This document shows, piece after piece, positions 1 through 7,499 of a stretch of 15,925 nucleotides of DNA. The notes under the pieces are model-generated. The model was not told the origin of the DNA. It saw only the letters and a program-made list of their open reading frames with translations, and ran no database searches. The DNA lies in assembly GCA_903924445.1 (NCBI GenBank), contig CAIYBQ010000085.1, forward strand, positions 1-15,925. Reading direction: 5' to 3'. The position numbers were made by a program, and so were the translations under genes. Within the stretch, counting starts at the first letter, position 1. Each line of letters starts with the position of its first letter. This stretch comes from an uncultured Armatimonadota bacterium. GTDB lineage: Bacteria > Armatimonadota > Armatimonadia > Armatimonadales > Armatimonadaceae.

Positions 1-70
1 AGAATAATTGGCGGGATTGTATCCCAGACCCGGTAGTGCGGCACGATTCAACCGTCAGATAGGATGCAAT

Positions 71-1534
71 ATGTACATCACGGCCCTTACGATTGGCATC
101 GCCCTTACCGCTGCCGCGCTATACCAGCCTGCCAAACCGCTTCCAGCCCCATCCGCTCACATTGCACACCAGGTGGGTCTCGCCGGTGACAAATCCACTC
201 TCTTGCCCGCTGATGTCGCAGCTATTTTAGAGCGCCCAGAGCTCCGAAGTGCGACCATCGGGCTCTACGCTATCAACCTCAAAACCGGCTTACAAATCAT
301 CAAATACAATAGCAACCGTGCCTGCATGCCTGCCAGTAACCAAAAGCTGCTCACTGCCGCCGCCGGGCTTCAGCTACTCGGCCCAGACTTCACATGGAAA
401 ACCGATATTTCCCAAAACGGGACAACACTGCACATCACCTTTGATGGCGACCCTCTGCTCACCCGCGCGCAGCTCACATCGGCTATTGCAGCAGCAAAGG
501 ACAAGTTAACCGGACAAATCTCGCAGATTGCCATCGATGACACCCGGATTCAAGGCGACCCGCTTGGAATTGCTTGGCAATGGGATGACATCGGGGCCGG
601 GTTTTCCGCACCCGTAGGTGCCGCGACCATCGACAAAAATGTCGTCAAAGTAACCGTTACGCCACCGGCATCGGTGACCAATCCTCCACGCTTCGATGTC
701 GCAGATGGCATTCTTTCTATCCGTGCCAACACGACGATTAGCGAAGCCGGTCAAACAAACACAGCTGCGCCGGAGGCCGCGGGCCGCCTCACGATTACGC
801 GTAACCCCCTTCGCCCCGAGGTCGAGATAACTGGCGCGTTGGTTGCAGGAGGTAAGCCGGTTACATCGATGGTTGCGGTCGACAACCCGACTGATGCAGC
901 ATTTCGCATCGTTTCTAGCATTCTCAGAGAATCGGGTATCCCAACGGACCCGAATGTTCAGTACGTTCGCCGGCCTCGTGGGGCGGCGGATATCCTTTTG
1001 ACCACAATCGCGAGTAAGCCTCTGTCGCAAACGCTGCCGGACTTTCTCAAGCCCAGTGACAATCTCTACGGAGAGCTCCTCCTGCGAACGATTGGTCGAC
1101 TCGATGCGGGAGCAGCAACGCCTGCAGCAGGAATCAAGCGGCTTCAGGCGTGGATGGCCAGTAACGGTATTCCGACAAGTGGTGTCCAGCCAGCGGATGG
1201 CTCAGGACTTTCGATGTGGAATACGACGACGGCGGAGTCAACCGTTGCGCTCCTAAAGACGATGGCGGCCAATAAGGACTTTCGGGATGCGCTGCCAGTC
1301 GGCGGCATCGATGGCACCCTCAAGGCACGGTTTCCGGCACTAAACCACAAAGGAAAAGTTCAGGCCAAGACTGGTACGCTTTCCGTGGCCAGCTGCCTGA
1401 GTGGTTATGCGGTGACCGGGACAGGCGAAACGATCGTCTTCAGCATCCTGATGAACCATTTTGACCGTAAGGCCGGCAGCGCTGCAGCCCGCCGGGCCCA
1501 AGATGACATCGTCCGCTATTTGCTCAGTCTCTAG
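71..1534 (+). CDS. dacB: D-alanyl-D-alanine carboxypeptidase/endopeptidase, PBP4 (peptidase family S13)
   Basis: This is a periplasmic penicillin-binding enzyme that removes the terminal D-Ala of peptidoglycan stem peptides and/or cuts D-Ala-mDAP cross-links. Counting from the ATG at 71 (487 residues), all three active-site motifs of the family are present: SNQK at 89-92 (nucleophile Ser89), SDN at 329-331 and KTG at 433-435. The family-typical DGSGLS stretch lies at 376-381, ahead of KTG. Residues 1-20 form a hydrophobic, signal-peptide-like segment. The frame stays open upstream to a TTG at position 8, but I chose ATG 71 because AGGA lies just upstream and the hydrophobic segment then starts the protein. 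The long insertion between the first two motifs is normal for S13 enzymes. The stop codon overlaps the stop of the convergent membrane protein by 4 bases. Family assignment is firm; the balance of carboxypeptidase and endopeptidase activity is not visible. Confidence 0.93.
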   Translation: MYITALTIGIALTAAALYQPAKPLPAPSAHIAHQVGLAGDKSTLLPADVAAILERPELRSATIGLYAINLKTGLQIIKYNSNRACMPASNQKLLTAAAGLQLLGPDFTWKTDISQNGTTLHITFDGDPLLTRAQLTSAIAAAKDKLTGQISQIAIDDTRIQGDPLGIAWQWDDIGAGFSAPVGAATIDKNVVKVTVTPPASVTNPPRFDVADGILSIRANTTISEAGQTNTAAPEAAGRLTITRNPLRPEVEITGALVAGGKPVTSMVAVDNPTDAAFRIVSSILRESGIPTDPNVQYVRRPRGAADILLTTIASKPLSQTLPDFLKPSDNLYGELLLRTIGRLDAGAATPAAGIKRLQAWMASNGIPTSGVQPADGSGLSMWNTTTAESTVALLKTMAANKDFRDALPVGGIDGTLKARFPALNHKGKVQAKTGTLSVASCLSGYAVTGTGETIVFSILMNHFDRKAGSAAARRAQDDIVRYLLSL

Positions 1535-3288
1535 GGCGTTTCAGATGGCGAAACGTGACCGACAATCATTTTGCGCTTGCCATCGATAATCGTAAAGTAG
1601 TCCCGCTCAACCGGCATTCCTGACTTGTCATTAAGGGGACCATCCGACCAGGTTGTAAATGTGGATGATGAAATCCGGTACGCCGCGAGAACACTTGGAA
1701 ACTTTTCTGGCTCGTAGTCGACATTGATCGCGATGCGGGTTTCATCAAACGCAGAGTCAGGTTCCATCTGGCGGTTGTTAATTTTGCCTTCTGTCTGTAT
1801 TTGAAAGTCGGCATTGTACTCAACACCTGCATCCAAGTTTTCACGTGCGATGCCTAGAGCCATCGCTTCGTTGTAAAGCTCCATCCGTGCACGGGAATAG
1901 GCAAAGTAGTCATGCGTCGCAATCGCTCCCCAGACAACGTTGCACGCTGCGATCGCCACAGCACCCCACCGAAATGATTGGAATCGTGGAATATCAGTGA
2001 CAGGAGCGATGTGCGCGGCCATCACGAATGGGACAATCAGCAAGAGGTAGCGGTCAAACATATTGTTGAGTGCCAGCCACGGCACCAAGGAAACGCACTG
2101 AACAAAGACAAATGCAATCAGAACCAGTGAAAGAATGGTCGATGCCTCAGCTGGCTTACGGGCTTTCAGCAGTGTGCCTAACCCACGAAACTGGTTTGCG
2201 AGCAACGCCAGCGAGCCGACATTTCCAATGACTCCAAGGATCACCCAAAGGTAGCCAAGATTAGGCACCGATGTTCGGTCCCCAAAGCCATGAACCCCTC
2301 CAACAACGACGCCCATTGTGGTCCAGTATTGGCCATATACGGTGAGGCGGAAGATGGGAGCGAACATTTCAACATGACGAGCGGTCATCGGCAAAATGAT
2401 AAAGACCAGCAGCCAGGCGAGCACAAGACCAGCCATCGGCCAGGATGGCTTCCGCAGCTGAAAGCCGAGCAAGACGGCCGGGAGCACAAGGAGGCCGGAT
2501 GTGATTCCGAACTTGATCATGAACTTAATGGTGATGTCCGGCCAGCCGACAAACGTTAGGAGCCCTGCGACTGGATGAACAGGGACGGCATATGGCAGCT
2601 TGCCAATGAGGGCAACGGCAAGTAAACCTGCAGCAATGATAACTGTGGCACTGGGGATGAGAATGCTCCGCCACGCTGGACGGAATCCGCTGATGATGAG
2701 CATCGCGACACCGAATGGCAGAATAACATTCTGGCGATTCAAGGCAGCAAGCAGCGCAAATGCGGATCCAACAATGACCTTTTTCCGTAGCGTCGATGGC
2801 TCTTCAGGACTACGTAACGTTTCAGCGAAAAACGTCCATGCGATGAGACACAGCGCCATCGTAGGCACATCGGTTAGGAAGGATGGTCCTGCCGCGAGGA
2901 TCATCGGGGTTCCCATCACGGCTGCCCACAGCGTAACAGCAGCGAACACTCCGGCTCCTGCTGCTCTGAGGAAGCGATAGAGAAATCCCGATGCAACACC
3001 GGTTGAGACAATGCCAACCCAGTGGAGGATGCCGTAGTTGAATCCAAACACTTTGATAATGGCTGCACCAATGACCATTTGTGGCAACATCAGGGGCGTT
3101 CCCCACCCGTTCAGCTGGATGCGACCTGTTTTGCTAAATGCATACGCGAGCCGTGCATAGGAAAACTCATCATTCATCGGGGCATCAAGCACCCCACCAC
3201 CAAGTAGGAGCATCAAAATGACGGGAATGACACCAAGAACCCAGACGAGACCTCTCTCACTATTGCGATGCATTGGTGCAAATGACAT
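1531..3288 (-). CDS. polytopic membrane protein, probable GT-C (PMT/ArnT-like) glycosyltransferase
   Basis: The protein has 585 residues, with many hydrophobic segments (roughly ten to twelve) up to about residue 465 and then a hydrophilic domain of about 120 residues. After the first membrane segment (about 14-34) comes a loop with the acidic pair Asp40-Glu41 in the context MNDEFSYARLAYAF. This is the usual layout of GT-C glycosyltransferases that use polyprenyl-phosphate sugars, where such acidic residues act in catalysis. A second motif, LTDVP at 138-142, fits the same fold. Sugar donor and acceptor cannot be told. AGAGGG lies 6 bases before the ATG, inside the 3' end of rsmI, and the two genes are only 2 bases apart, so it is the last gene of a parvulin-rsmI-membrane protein operon. 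Its stop overlaps that of dacB on the other strand. The GT-C assignment is inference from topology and acidic motifs; another polytopic protein is possible. Confidence 0.75.
   Translation of the reverse strand: MSFAPMHRNSERGLVWVLGVIPVILMLLLGGGVLDAPMNDEFSYARLAYAFSKTGRIQLNGWGTPLMLPQMVIGAAIIKVFGFNYGILHWVGIVSTGVASGFLYRFLRAAGAGVFAAVTLWAAVMGTPMILAAGPSFLTDVPTMALCLIAWTFFAETLRSPEEPSTLRKKVIVGSAFALLAALNRQNVILPFGVAMLIISGFRPAWRSILIPSATVIIAAGLLAVALIGKLPYAVPVHPVAGLLTFVGWPDITIKFMIKFGITSGLLVLPAVLLGFQLRKPSWPMAGLVLAWLLVFIILPMTARHVEMFAPIFRLTVYGQYWTTMGVVVGGVHGFGDRTSVPNLGYLWVILGVIGNVGSLALLANQFRGLGTLLKARKPAEASTILSLVLIAFVFVQCVSLVPWLALNNMFDRYLLLIVPFVMAAHIAPVTDIPRFQSFRWGAVAIAACNVVWGAIATHDYFAYSRARMELYNEAMALGIARENLDAGVEYNADFQIQTEGKINNRQMEPDSAFDETRIAINVDYEPEKFPSVLAAYRISSSTFTTWSDGPLNDKSGMPVERDYFTIIDGKRKMIVGHVSPSETP
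1537..1555. terminator. weak hairpin at the convergent dacB / membrane-protein end
   Basis: CGTTTC (1537-1542) and GAAACG (1550-1555) can form a 6-base-pair stem with a 7-base loop, three bases after the dacB stop. It lies inside the last codons of the opposing membrane-protein gene. No run of T follows directly on either strand, so this is a weak candidate for transcription stopping between two genes that leave no free spacer. Confidence 0.2.
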
Positions 3289-3290
3289 AG

Positions 3291-4193
3291 CTATCCCTCT
3301 TCCACATCACTATCTGGTTGGAGCTTCACCGCAATTGCGTAGAGCTCACGGCGCCCAAGGCCAGTTTTGTTTGCGACTTCACGCGCCGCTTCTTTGGTTG
3401 ACTTCCCTGCGAGCATCGCATCGAGAAGCAATGTCTCCACCGCGACCTCCGCTGGCCGCTCAGGAACTTCTCCGGTTCCGCCTTCAATGATGATGACGCA
3501 CTCGCCCCGCGGGGGTTCAGCCTTGTAGTGTTCCGCACACTCAGCCAGCGTTCCGCGGATGAATGACTCGTGGAGCTTGGTCACTTCACGGGCAACCACG
3601 GCCTGGCGGTTCGCTCCAAACGCCTCGGCAAGCTCAGCGAGGGAATCCGCAAGGCGGTGTGTGCTCTCGTAGATGACCATCGTCCGACGCTCGATGGCAA
3701 GTGCCGCGAGGCGCTCCTTGCGGTCATTTGTTTTTGGGAGGAAGCCTTCGAAGGTGAACTGACCTGTTAGCAGTCCACTGGCACTGATAGCGGCGATCGC
3801 AGCGCAGGCACCTGGAATGGGTTCCACGATGATGCCACAGTCGATGGCTGCCCGCACAAGCTGCTGCCCCGGGTCACTAATACAGGGTGTCCCCGCATCG
3901 GAGACCAGAGCGACATCGTTTCCCTGCGTCAGCAAGGTGATCAGGTGAATGATATCTTCCTGCCCGGAGTGTGCATGATGGCTGATGAGGCGGGTGTCGA
4001 TATCAAAGTGGCGAAGGAGTTTGCCAGTTACGCGGGTGTCTTCTGCGGCGACGATGTCTGATTCGCGGAGAATGCGCAGGGCCCGGACAGTGATGTCTTC
4101 TAGATTACCGATTGGCGTTGCCACGAGACGAAGACGCCCCGGACGTGAGGTTTTCACATCCAGGGCGTCGGTTTGACTTGTCTTCCGGCTCAC
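3291..4193 (-). CDS. rsmI: 16S rRNA (cytidine(1402)-2'-O)-methyltransferase RsmI
   Basis: RsmI uses S-adenosylmethionine to 2'-O-methylate C1402 in the decoding centre of 16S rRNA. The 300-residue protein matches the usual length and has the tetrapyrrole-methylase fold signatures: VATPIGNLEDIT at 24-35, AEDTR at 50-54, SDAGTPCISDPG at 98-109 and FEGFLP at 148-153. It also keeps the C-terminal helical domain ending in TGLGRRELYAIAVKL. The start is GTG at 4193, overlapping the stop of the upstream parvulin gene (GTGA, 4 bases), and the downstream membrane-protein gene begins 2 bases after its stop. Translational coupling along this operon is therefore likely. The first 18 residues before the methylase core are polar and may be dispensable; an internal start cannot be ruled out. 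Confidence 0.96.
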   Translation of the reverse strand: MSRKTSQTDALDVKTSRPGRLRLVATPIGNLEDITVRALRILRESDIVAAEDTRVTGKLLRHFDIDTRLISHHAHSGQEDIIHLITLLTQGNDVALVSDAGTPCISDPGQQLVRAAIDCGIIVEPIPGACAAIAAISASGLLTGQFTFEGFLPKTNDRKERLAALAIERRTMVIYESTHRLADSLAELAEAFGANRQAVVAREVTKLHESFIRGTLAECAEHYKAEPPRGECVIIIEGGTGEVPERPAEVAVETLLLDAMLAGKSTKEAAREVANKTGLGRRELYAIAVKLQPDSDVEEG

Positions 4194-5746
4194 TTCTTTG
4201 GCGCTGGCGCAGGGGTTGGGGCCGGCGTTGGTGCTGCGGCATTCTGCTGCTGCTTTTGGAGAGCCTGCTGGCGCTTTGTCATTTCTTGATTTTTCAGCAG
4301 CGCACGTGTCTCGTTTTCCTTGTCACCAATCTGGCGATAGAGGTCTCCGAGCTGCTTCCATTGATCAGGGGATGAAAGAGCAAGCTTTTCAATTTCCTGA
4401 AGCTGTTCCTTGACAGAGTCCTTCTTGCCGGTCTTAACGAGAAGCCCAGCGAGTTTGAAGCGGGTTTCTGGGAGGTTACGACCACGGAGCGCGAGTTCGA
4501 GGGCCTTGATTGCATCATCGAGCTTACCAAGCTGTTCGTAAATACCAGCCTTGCGTAGTGGCACAGAGCCTAGTGGATCTTCAGATGCTGGAATCTTGTC
4601 CAGCTCTGTCAATGCCTCAGCGAGCTTGCCGTTTTTGTTTGGACCACCAGCCTCACGGATGGCCATCGCAGCACGCATCCCAGGATCGAGGATCTCAACG
4701 GTCAGTTTTGGCTGTTCGGCGGCGATGACTTCTCCGACCTTGGCTTGCGCAATACGGTCGACGTATTGCTGAACGTACTTGGCGCTCTCTTTGTCAAAGT
4801 CCTTAGGGAGAGTCTTGCCGGGGCGTTCGCCCTCGAGCTTGACAATATGGTAGCCGTAGGTGGTTTTCACCAGACTTGGATTGACCTTACCGAGGCCGGC
4901 GGCAAGTGACCCTTGTGTGAACTCAGGGACGTACTGCGAACCAGGGGCCCAGTCGTAGAGACCGCCCTTAGCCTTGGAGCCAGGGTCATCGGAGTTTTCC
5001 TTGGCGAGCTTAGCCAAGCTTGCAGGATCCTTGACCGCTTCCGCGAGAACCTTTTCGGCTTTTGCCTTCGCCTGGTCATCCGGCAGTCCACCTGGTCCGG
5101 ATTTGATCAGCACGTGGCGGACCTGAATGTCGGAGTAGGTGCGCTTGACGTAAGCGGCATCGATGTTTGTTGGCGGAGCAACTTTCGCTTTGAGCCCGTT
5201 GTAGTAGAGCTCGTTGCGAAGTTGGTCGGCTTCGATAACATTTTGTTTGAGGACGGCAATCGAAGAATCCGGATTCATTTTCTGGAGAGCTTCTTCGACG
5301 GTGCGGTCATCTGATTTTGGATCGATGCCAAGCTGGGATGCGATTGCGGAGCGGACACTTTCATTCCACTTTTTGTCCCGCATCTCTTCGATTTGAGCAT
5401 CTGTGACTTCAACGCCAGCCTTCTTGGCTGCCTGCACAATTGCCTCGCGGCCCTTGAACTGCTCAACCAGCATCAAGCGGTACATGTCCTGAATCTCAGG
5501 TGTTGGAGAGCCGGCCATACCGCGCATTTGCTGCTCAAGTTGGCGATCGAGCATCGACTTGGTGATCTTGGTTCCACCGATTTGCGCGACGGCTTTTTCA
5601 TCATCGGCAGCACGCTTTGCAGCACCGCCACCGATATTGGCTCCGAGTCCACTGTAGACGACACCGATTAGCAGGGGCACCGCAAGCACTGCGATGACCT
5701 TTGTTCCGTGCTTCTCGACGAAGCGCTTCATAGCCATGATGGACAT
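4190..5746 (-). CDS. membrane-anchored parvulin-type peptidyl-prolyl isomerase with TPR-like C-terminal region
   Basis: This is a PpiC/SurA/PrsA-like foldase expected to help exported proteins fold outside the cytoplasmic membrane. From the ATG at 5746 (518 residues), a basic N-terminus is followed by one hydrophobic segment (about 16-36). A SurA-N-like helical region (about 50-200) comes next, then a rotamase domain (about 205-305) framed by RHVLIK (210-215) and GYHIVKL (298-304). A TPR-like helical region (about 372-485) follows, and the protein ends in an Ala/Pro-rich tail (503-518). An upstream in-frame ATG at 5779 exists, but GAGGAG at 5754-5759 sits 7 bases before ATG 5746, which decides the start. 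The gene heads an operon with rsmI (GTGA overlap). Its 5' leader runs into the tandem repeat array. The parvulin domain is clear; whether the hydrophobic segment is an anchor or a signal peptide is less certain, and the lack of an AxA-like cleavage site favours an anchor. Confidence 0.9.
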   Translation of the reverse strand: MSIMAMKRFVEKHGTKVIAVLAVPLLIGVVYSGLGANIGGGAAKRAADDEKAVAQIGGTKITKSMLDRQLEQQMRGMAGSPTPEIQDMYRLMLVEQFKGREAIVQAAKKAGVEVTDAQIEEMRDKKWNESVRSAIASQLGIDPKSDDRTVEEALQKMNPDSSIAVLKQNVIEADQLRNELYYNGLKAKVAPPTNIDAAYVKRTYSDIQVRHVLIKSGPGGLPDDQAKAKAEKVLAEAVKDPASLAKLAKENSDDPGSKAKGGLYDWAPGSQYVPEFTQGSLAAGLGKVNPSLVKTTYGYHIVKLEGERPGKTLPKDFDKESAKYVQQYVDRIAQAKVGEVIAAEQPKLTVEILDPGMRAAMAIREAGGPNKNGKLAEALTELDKIPASEDPLGSVPLRKAGIYEQLGKLDDAIKALELALRGRNLPETRFKLAGLLVKTGKKDSVKEQLQEIEKLALSSPDQWKQLGDLYRQIGDKENETRALLKNQEMTKRQQALQKQQQNAAAPTPAPTPAPAPKK

Positions 5747-5753
5747 GTGAAAT

Positions 5754-5759
5754 CTCCTC
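5754..5759 (-). promoter_or_regulatory. Shine-Dalgarno site of the parvulin gene
   Basis: On the minus strand GAGGAG lies 7 bases before ATG 5746. It is the best ribosome binding site near the two in-frame ATGs and places the start 11 codons inside the longest open frame. A short GC-rich hairpin (5761-5776) ends two bases upstream of it. Confidence 0.7.
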
Positions 5760-5760
5760 A

Positions 5761-5776
5761 TCCGCCTCCCGGCGGA
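5761..5776 (-). promoter_or_regulatory. GC-rich hairpin in the 5' leader of the parvulin mRNA
   Basis: TCCGCC (5761-5766) and GGCGGA (5771-5776) form a perfect 6-base-pair inverted repeat with a 4-base loop. In the minus-strand transcript the hairpin ends just before the GAGGAG ribosome site, so it could affect translation start or mRNA stability. This is inference from sequence only. Confidence 0.35.
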
Positions 5777-5796
5777 CATAACCCTCTATTTTGCGC

Positions 5797-6372
5797 CGAA
5801 TGGGCGCATTTCGCCACGCATCGAAGGAATGGGTTTTTCTTCAGTACGTGCGCTAGGGACGAATGGTCAGTTGTTTCTGGGTTGTTAGCAAGAAATTTTG
5901 AGTGATTCTTGATGAAAATTCACATCCCCAATTGCTTGCGGCGAATGGGCGCATTTCGCCACGCATCGAAGGAATGGGTTTTGATTCTATGTATGGACTA
6001 CCTATGCGCAGCCCGTCGTTTAGGAGTTGCTAGATAGTGACTTTGGTCGGGTCTTGATATAAATTCACAGCCCAACTTGCTTGCGGCGAATGGGCGCATT
6101 TCGCCACGCATCGAAGGAATGGGTTTTGATTCTGTAGAGATTTAGGTACGCACGACTCGTTGTTTCAGCGATGTTGCAGGCTGATTTCCCGTCGTTTTCA
6201 CTAAAAATTCAAATCCCAAATTGCATGCGGCGAATGGGCGCATTTCGCCATGCATCGAGGAATGGGTTTTGATTCTATGTATGGACTACCTATACGCAGC
6301 CCGTCGTTTAGAGGCAGCTAGAAAATGACTGGGCGGGTATTGATGAAACTTCACATCCCACCTTGCTTGCGG
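5797..6372. repeat. tandem array of four about 145-base units (5797-5941, 5942-6086, 6087-6230, 6231-6372)
   Basis: This array fills nearly all of the 639 bases between the parvulin and the TIM-barrel isomerase genes; no credible gene lies in it. Each unit begins with a conserved core starting CGAATGGGCGCATTTCGCC. Core starts are 145, 145 and 144 bases apart. A 57-base core segment is identical in units 2 and 3 (5932-5988 and 6077-6133). Unit 1 shares 41 core bases, and unit 4 differs by one substitution and one missing base. The rest of each unit is diverged: units 2 and 4 share an almost identical stretch after the core (one difference in about 40 bases), while units 1 and 3 differ. In units 2-4 the core contains the inverted repeat GGCGAA...TTCGCC; unit 1 has one change in the left arm. 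The diverged parts resemble the 3' end of the adjacent isomerase gene. Confidence 0.93.
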
Positions 6373-6518
6373 CAAATTAGAGCAGTTAGCCTGCCAACTG
6401 CTGCATGACCGCTAGGCACGTACGACTCGCCGTTTCAGGGTTGTTGTCAAGCGATTTCCAGTGGGTCTCAAGCGCGATGCTTCCACTGTAGCCATCGGCT
6501 TTAAGCGTTTGAAACAGC
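6361..6518. repeat. fifth, degenerate repeat unit overlapping the 3' end of the isomerase gene
   Basis: The period of the array continues into the isomerase gene. CTTGCGGC (6366-6373) matches the start of the cores, and about 17 of 23 bases from 6369 on match the core, but the rest of the core is altered and about 16 bases shorter. From 6413 to 6459 the sequence matches unit 3 (6143-6189) at about 35 of 47 positions counted by eye, with half of the differences being C/T changes. It also matches unit 1 from its GCTAGG element on. The right limit, about 6518, is set only by the period and is uncertain. Confidence 0.65.
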
Positions 6519-7231
6519 ACCGGGTATTCCCCATTGCCAGACCCGATACATGCCCAAACCAAGGTTCCATCGGCGTTTGCTGCGACATCTTTGAGATGAA
6601 TATGCACTGCAACATCTTTGCAAGCATCATAACCATCCGGAAGAACCCGCTCCCCAAGCATCATCGCATTGCCTGGATCCCAGACCATTTTCAGCCAAGG
6701 CGACCCGATAGCACGGACGACATCCGCAGTTTCCACAGCTGTGCCAAGGAGACAGGCATGTTCATTTTCGAGGAGGAGGGTGATCCCGGATGCTCCGGCA
6801 ATCGCGGCGGCTTTGGCCAAAATTTCGATGATGGCGACGCGGCGATCAGCGGTCAGGTCACCCTTGCGCCAGAACGCAAAAACACGCATGGACGGCGTTT
6901 TGAAGCGAATAGCGAGCTCAATACAGCGGTCAAGAAGCGGCCACTGATCGCTAAGCGTTCGCTCCGCGGCATTATGGGTGGCCCCTGCGGCATCCGATGT
7001 CCCAACAGCATCCAGATTGCACTTGAACAACGGTGTATCAAGGCAGTCGACCGTCATTTCAGCCGTAGCGAGATCTGTTTCCACACGCGCTAGAAGGGCA
7101 TCGTCGGCATCCACGATGTAAACGCCGTAGACATTTCGCAGCTCGCAGGATGTCGCTCCGTACTCCTTAAGAACATCAAGTGCGACCCCAAGGTCTTGCG
7201 ATATCTCATCTGTGATTGCTGTGATGCGCAT
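6386..7231 (-). CDS. sugar phosphate isomerase/epimerase-like TIM-barrel protein
   Basis: This is a cytoplasmic metal-dependent enzyme of the xylose-isomerase-like TIM-barrel superfamily (AP_endonuc_2 domain), whose members isomerise or epimerise sugars, keto-sugars or inositol derivatives. With the start at ATG 7231 it has 281 residues, the usual length. Likely metal ligands are visible at the expected places: Glu155 in LLLENE, Asp185 in WDPGN, His212 in HIHLKD and Glu255 in ALETH. The open frame extends 10 codons upstream to 7261, but AAGGGG lies 7 bases before the ATG at 7231 and nothing comparable precedes the longer start. The gene ends inside a degenerate copy of the tandem repeat that follows it. 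It is not tightly linked to another enzyme, so the substrate cannot be inferred; a hydroxypyruvate isomerase or inosose-related role is possible. Confidence 0.85.
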   Translation of the reverse strand: MRITAITDEISQDLGVALDVLKEYGATSCELRNVYGVYIVDADDALLARVETDLATAEMTVDCLDTPLFKCNLDAVGTSDAAGATHNAAERTLSDQWPLLDRCIELAIRFKTPSMRVFAFWRKGDLTADRRVAIIEILAKAAAIAGASGITLLLENEHACLLGTAVETADVVRAIGSPWLKMVWDPGNAMMLGERVLPDGYDACKDVAVHIHLKDVAANADGTLVWACIGSGNGEYPVLFQTLKADGYSGSIALETHWKSLDNNPETASRTCLAVMQQLAG

Positions 7232-7347
7232 TGCCAATCCCCTTGCTTCCCGTAAATCCATTGGATTCTACAATGCTGACTCCGCCCATTGAATACACGT
7301 ACCCTCAGGTTTTTTTCGCTATTTTGAGGCAAATGCACGATTAGGTC

Positions 7348-7376
7348 TTGCGGAGCGACTTTGACGGCGGTATTCT
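7348..7376 (+). promoter_or_regulatory. candidate promoter of the tRNA cluster
   Basis: TTGCGG (7348-7353) and TATTCT (7371-7376) are 17 bases apart and would start transcription roughly 25-30 bases before tRNA-Val. The match to a sigma-70-type promoter is only fair. The rest of 7262-7409 shows no gene. Confidence 0.3.
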
Positions 7377-7409
7377 TCTCCCTGCGTCAAGCATGCGGCA
7401 GAGTGCTGA

Positions 7410-7481
7410 GGGCGAATAGCTCAGCGGTAGAGCGCCTGTCTTACAAACAGGTGGTCGGGGGTTCAAATCCCTCTTCGCCCA
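7410..7481 (+). tRNA. tRNA-Val (anticodon TAC)
   Basis: A complete cloverleaf is visible. Acceptor arms GGGCGAA (7410-7416) and TTCGCCC (7474-7480) pair fully and are followed by discriminator A7481. The D-arm contains AGCTCAGC, the anticodon stem CCTGT/ACAGG encloses the loop CTTACAA with anticodon TAC, and the T-loop has GTTCAAATC. The 3' CCA is not encoded. It is the first of three tRNA genes on this strand. Confidence 0.96.
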
Positions 7482-7499
7482 CTTTGGCGCATTGGTTGT

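Noticed and set aside
8..70. N-terminal extension of the dacB-like protein from a TTG at position 8
   Set aside because: The extra 21 residues are polar, come before the signal-peptide-like segment, and the ATG at 71 has an AGGA just upstream.
506..1030. Open frame of 174 codons on the minus strand
   Set aside because: It lies inside dacB on the other strand with an Arg-rich, motif-free translation, typical of a shadow frame.
5797..6372. CRISPR array
   Set aside because: The period of about 145 bases is far too long, and the intervening stretches are related to each other and to a nearby gene rather than being unique spacers. No cas genes are present.
6461..7093. Open frame of 210 codons on the plus strand
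   Set aside because: It lies opposite the isomerase gene, resembles no known protein and has no ribosome site; the isomerase shows clear family motifs.
7303..7329. Hairpin CCTCA...TGAGG as a terminator or operator before the tRNA cluster
   Set aside because: The stem is only five base pairs with a long loop, and no transcript would clearly end there.
7361..7389. TTGACG as the -35 element of the tRNA operon
   Set aside because: No sequence resembling a -10 element lies 16-18 bases downstream; the TTGCGG/TATTCT pair is slightly better, though also weak.
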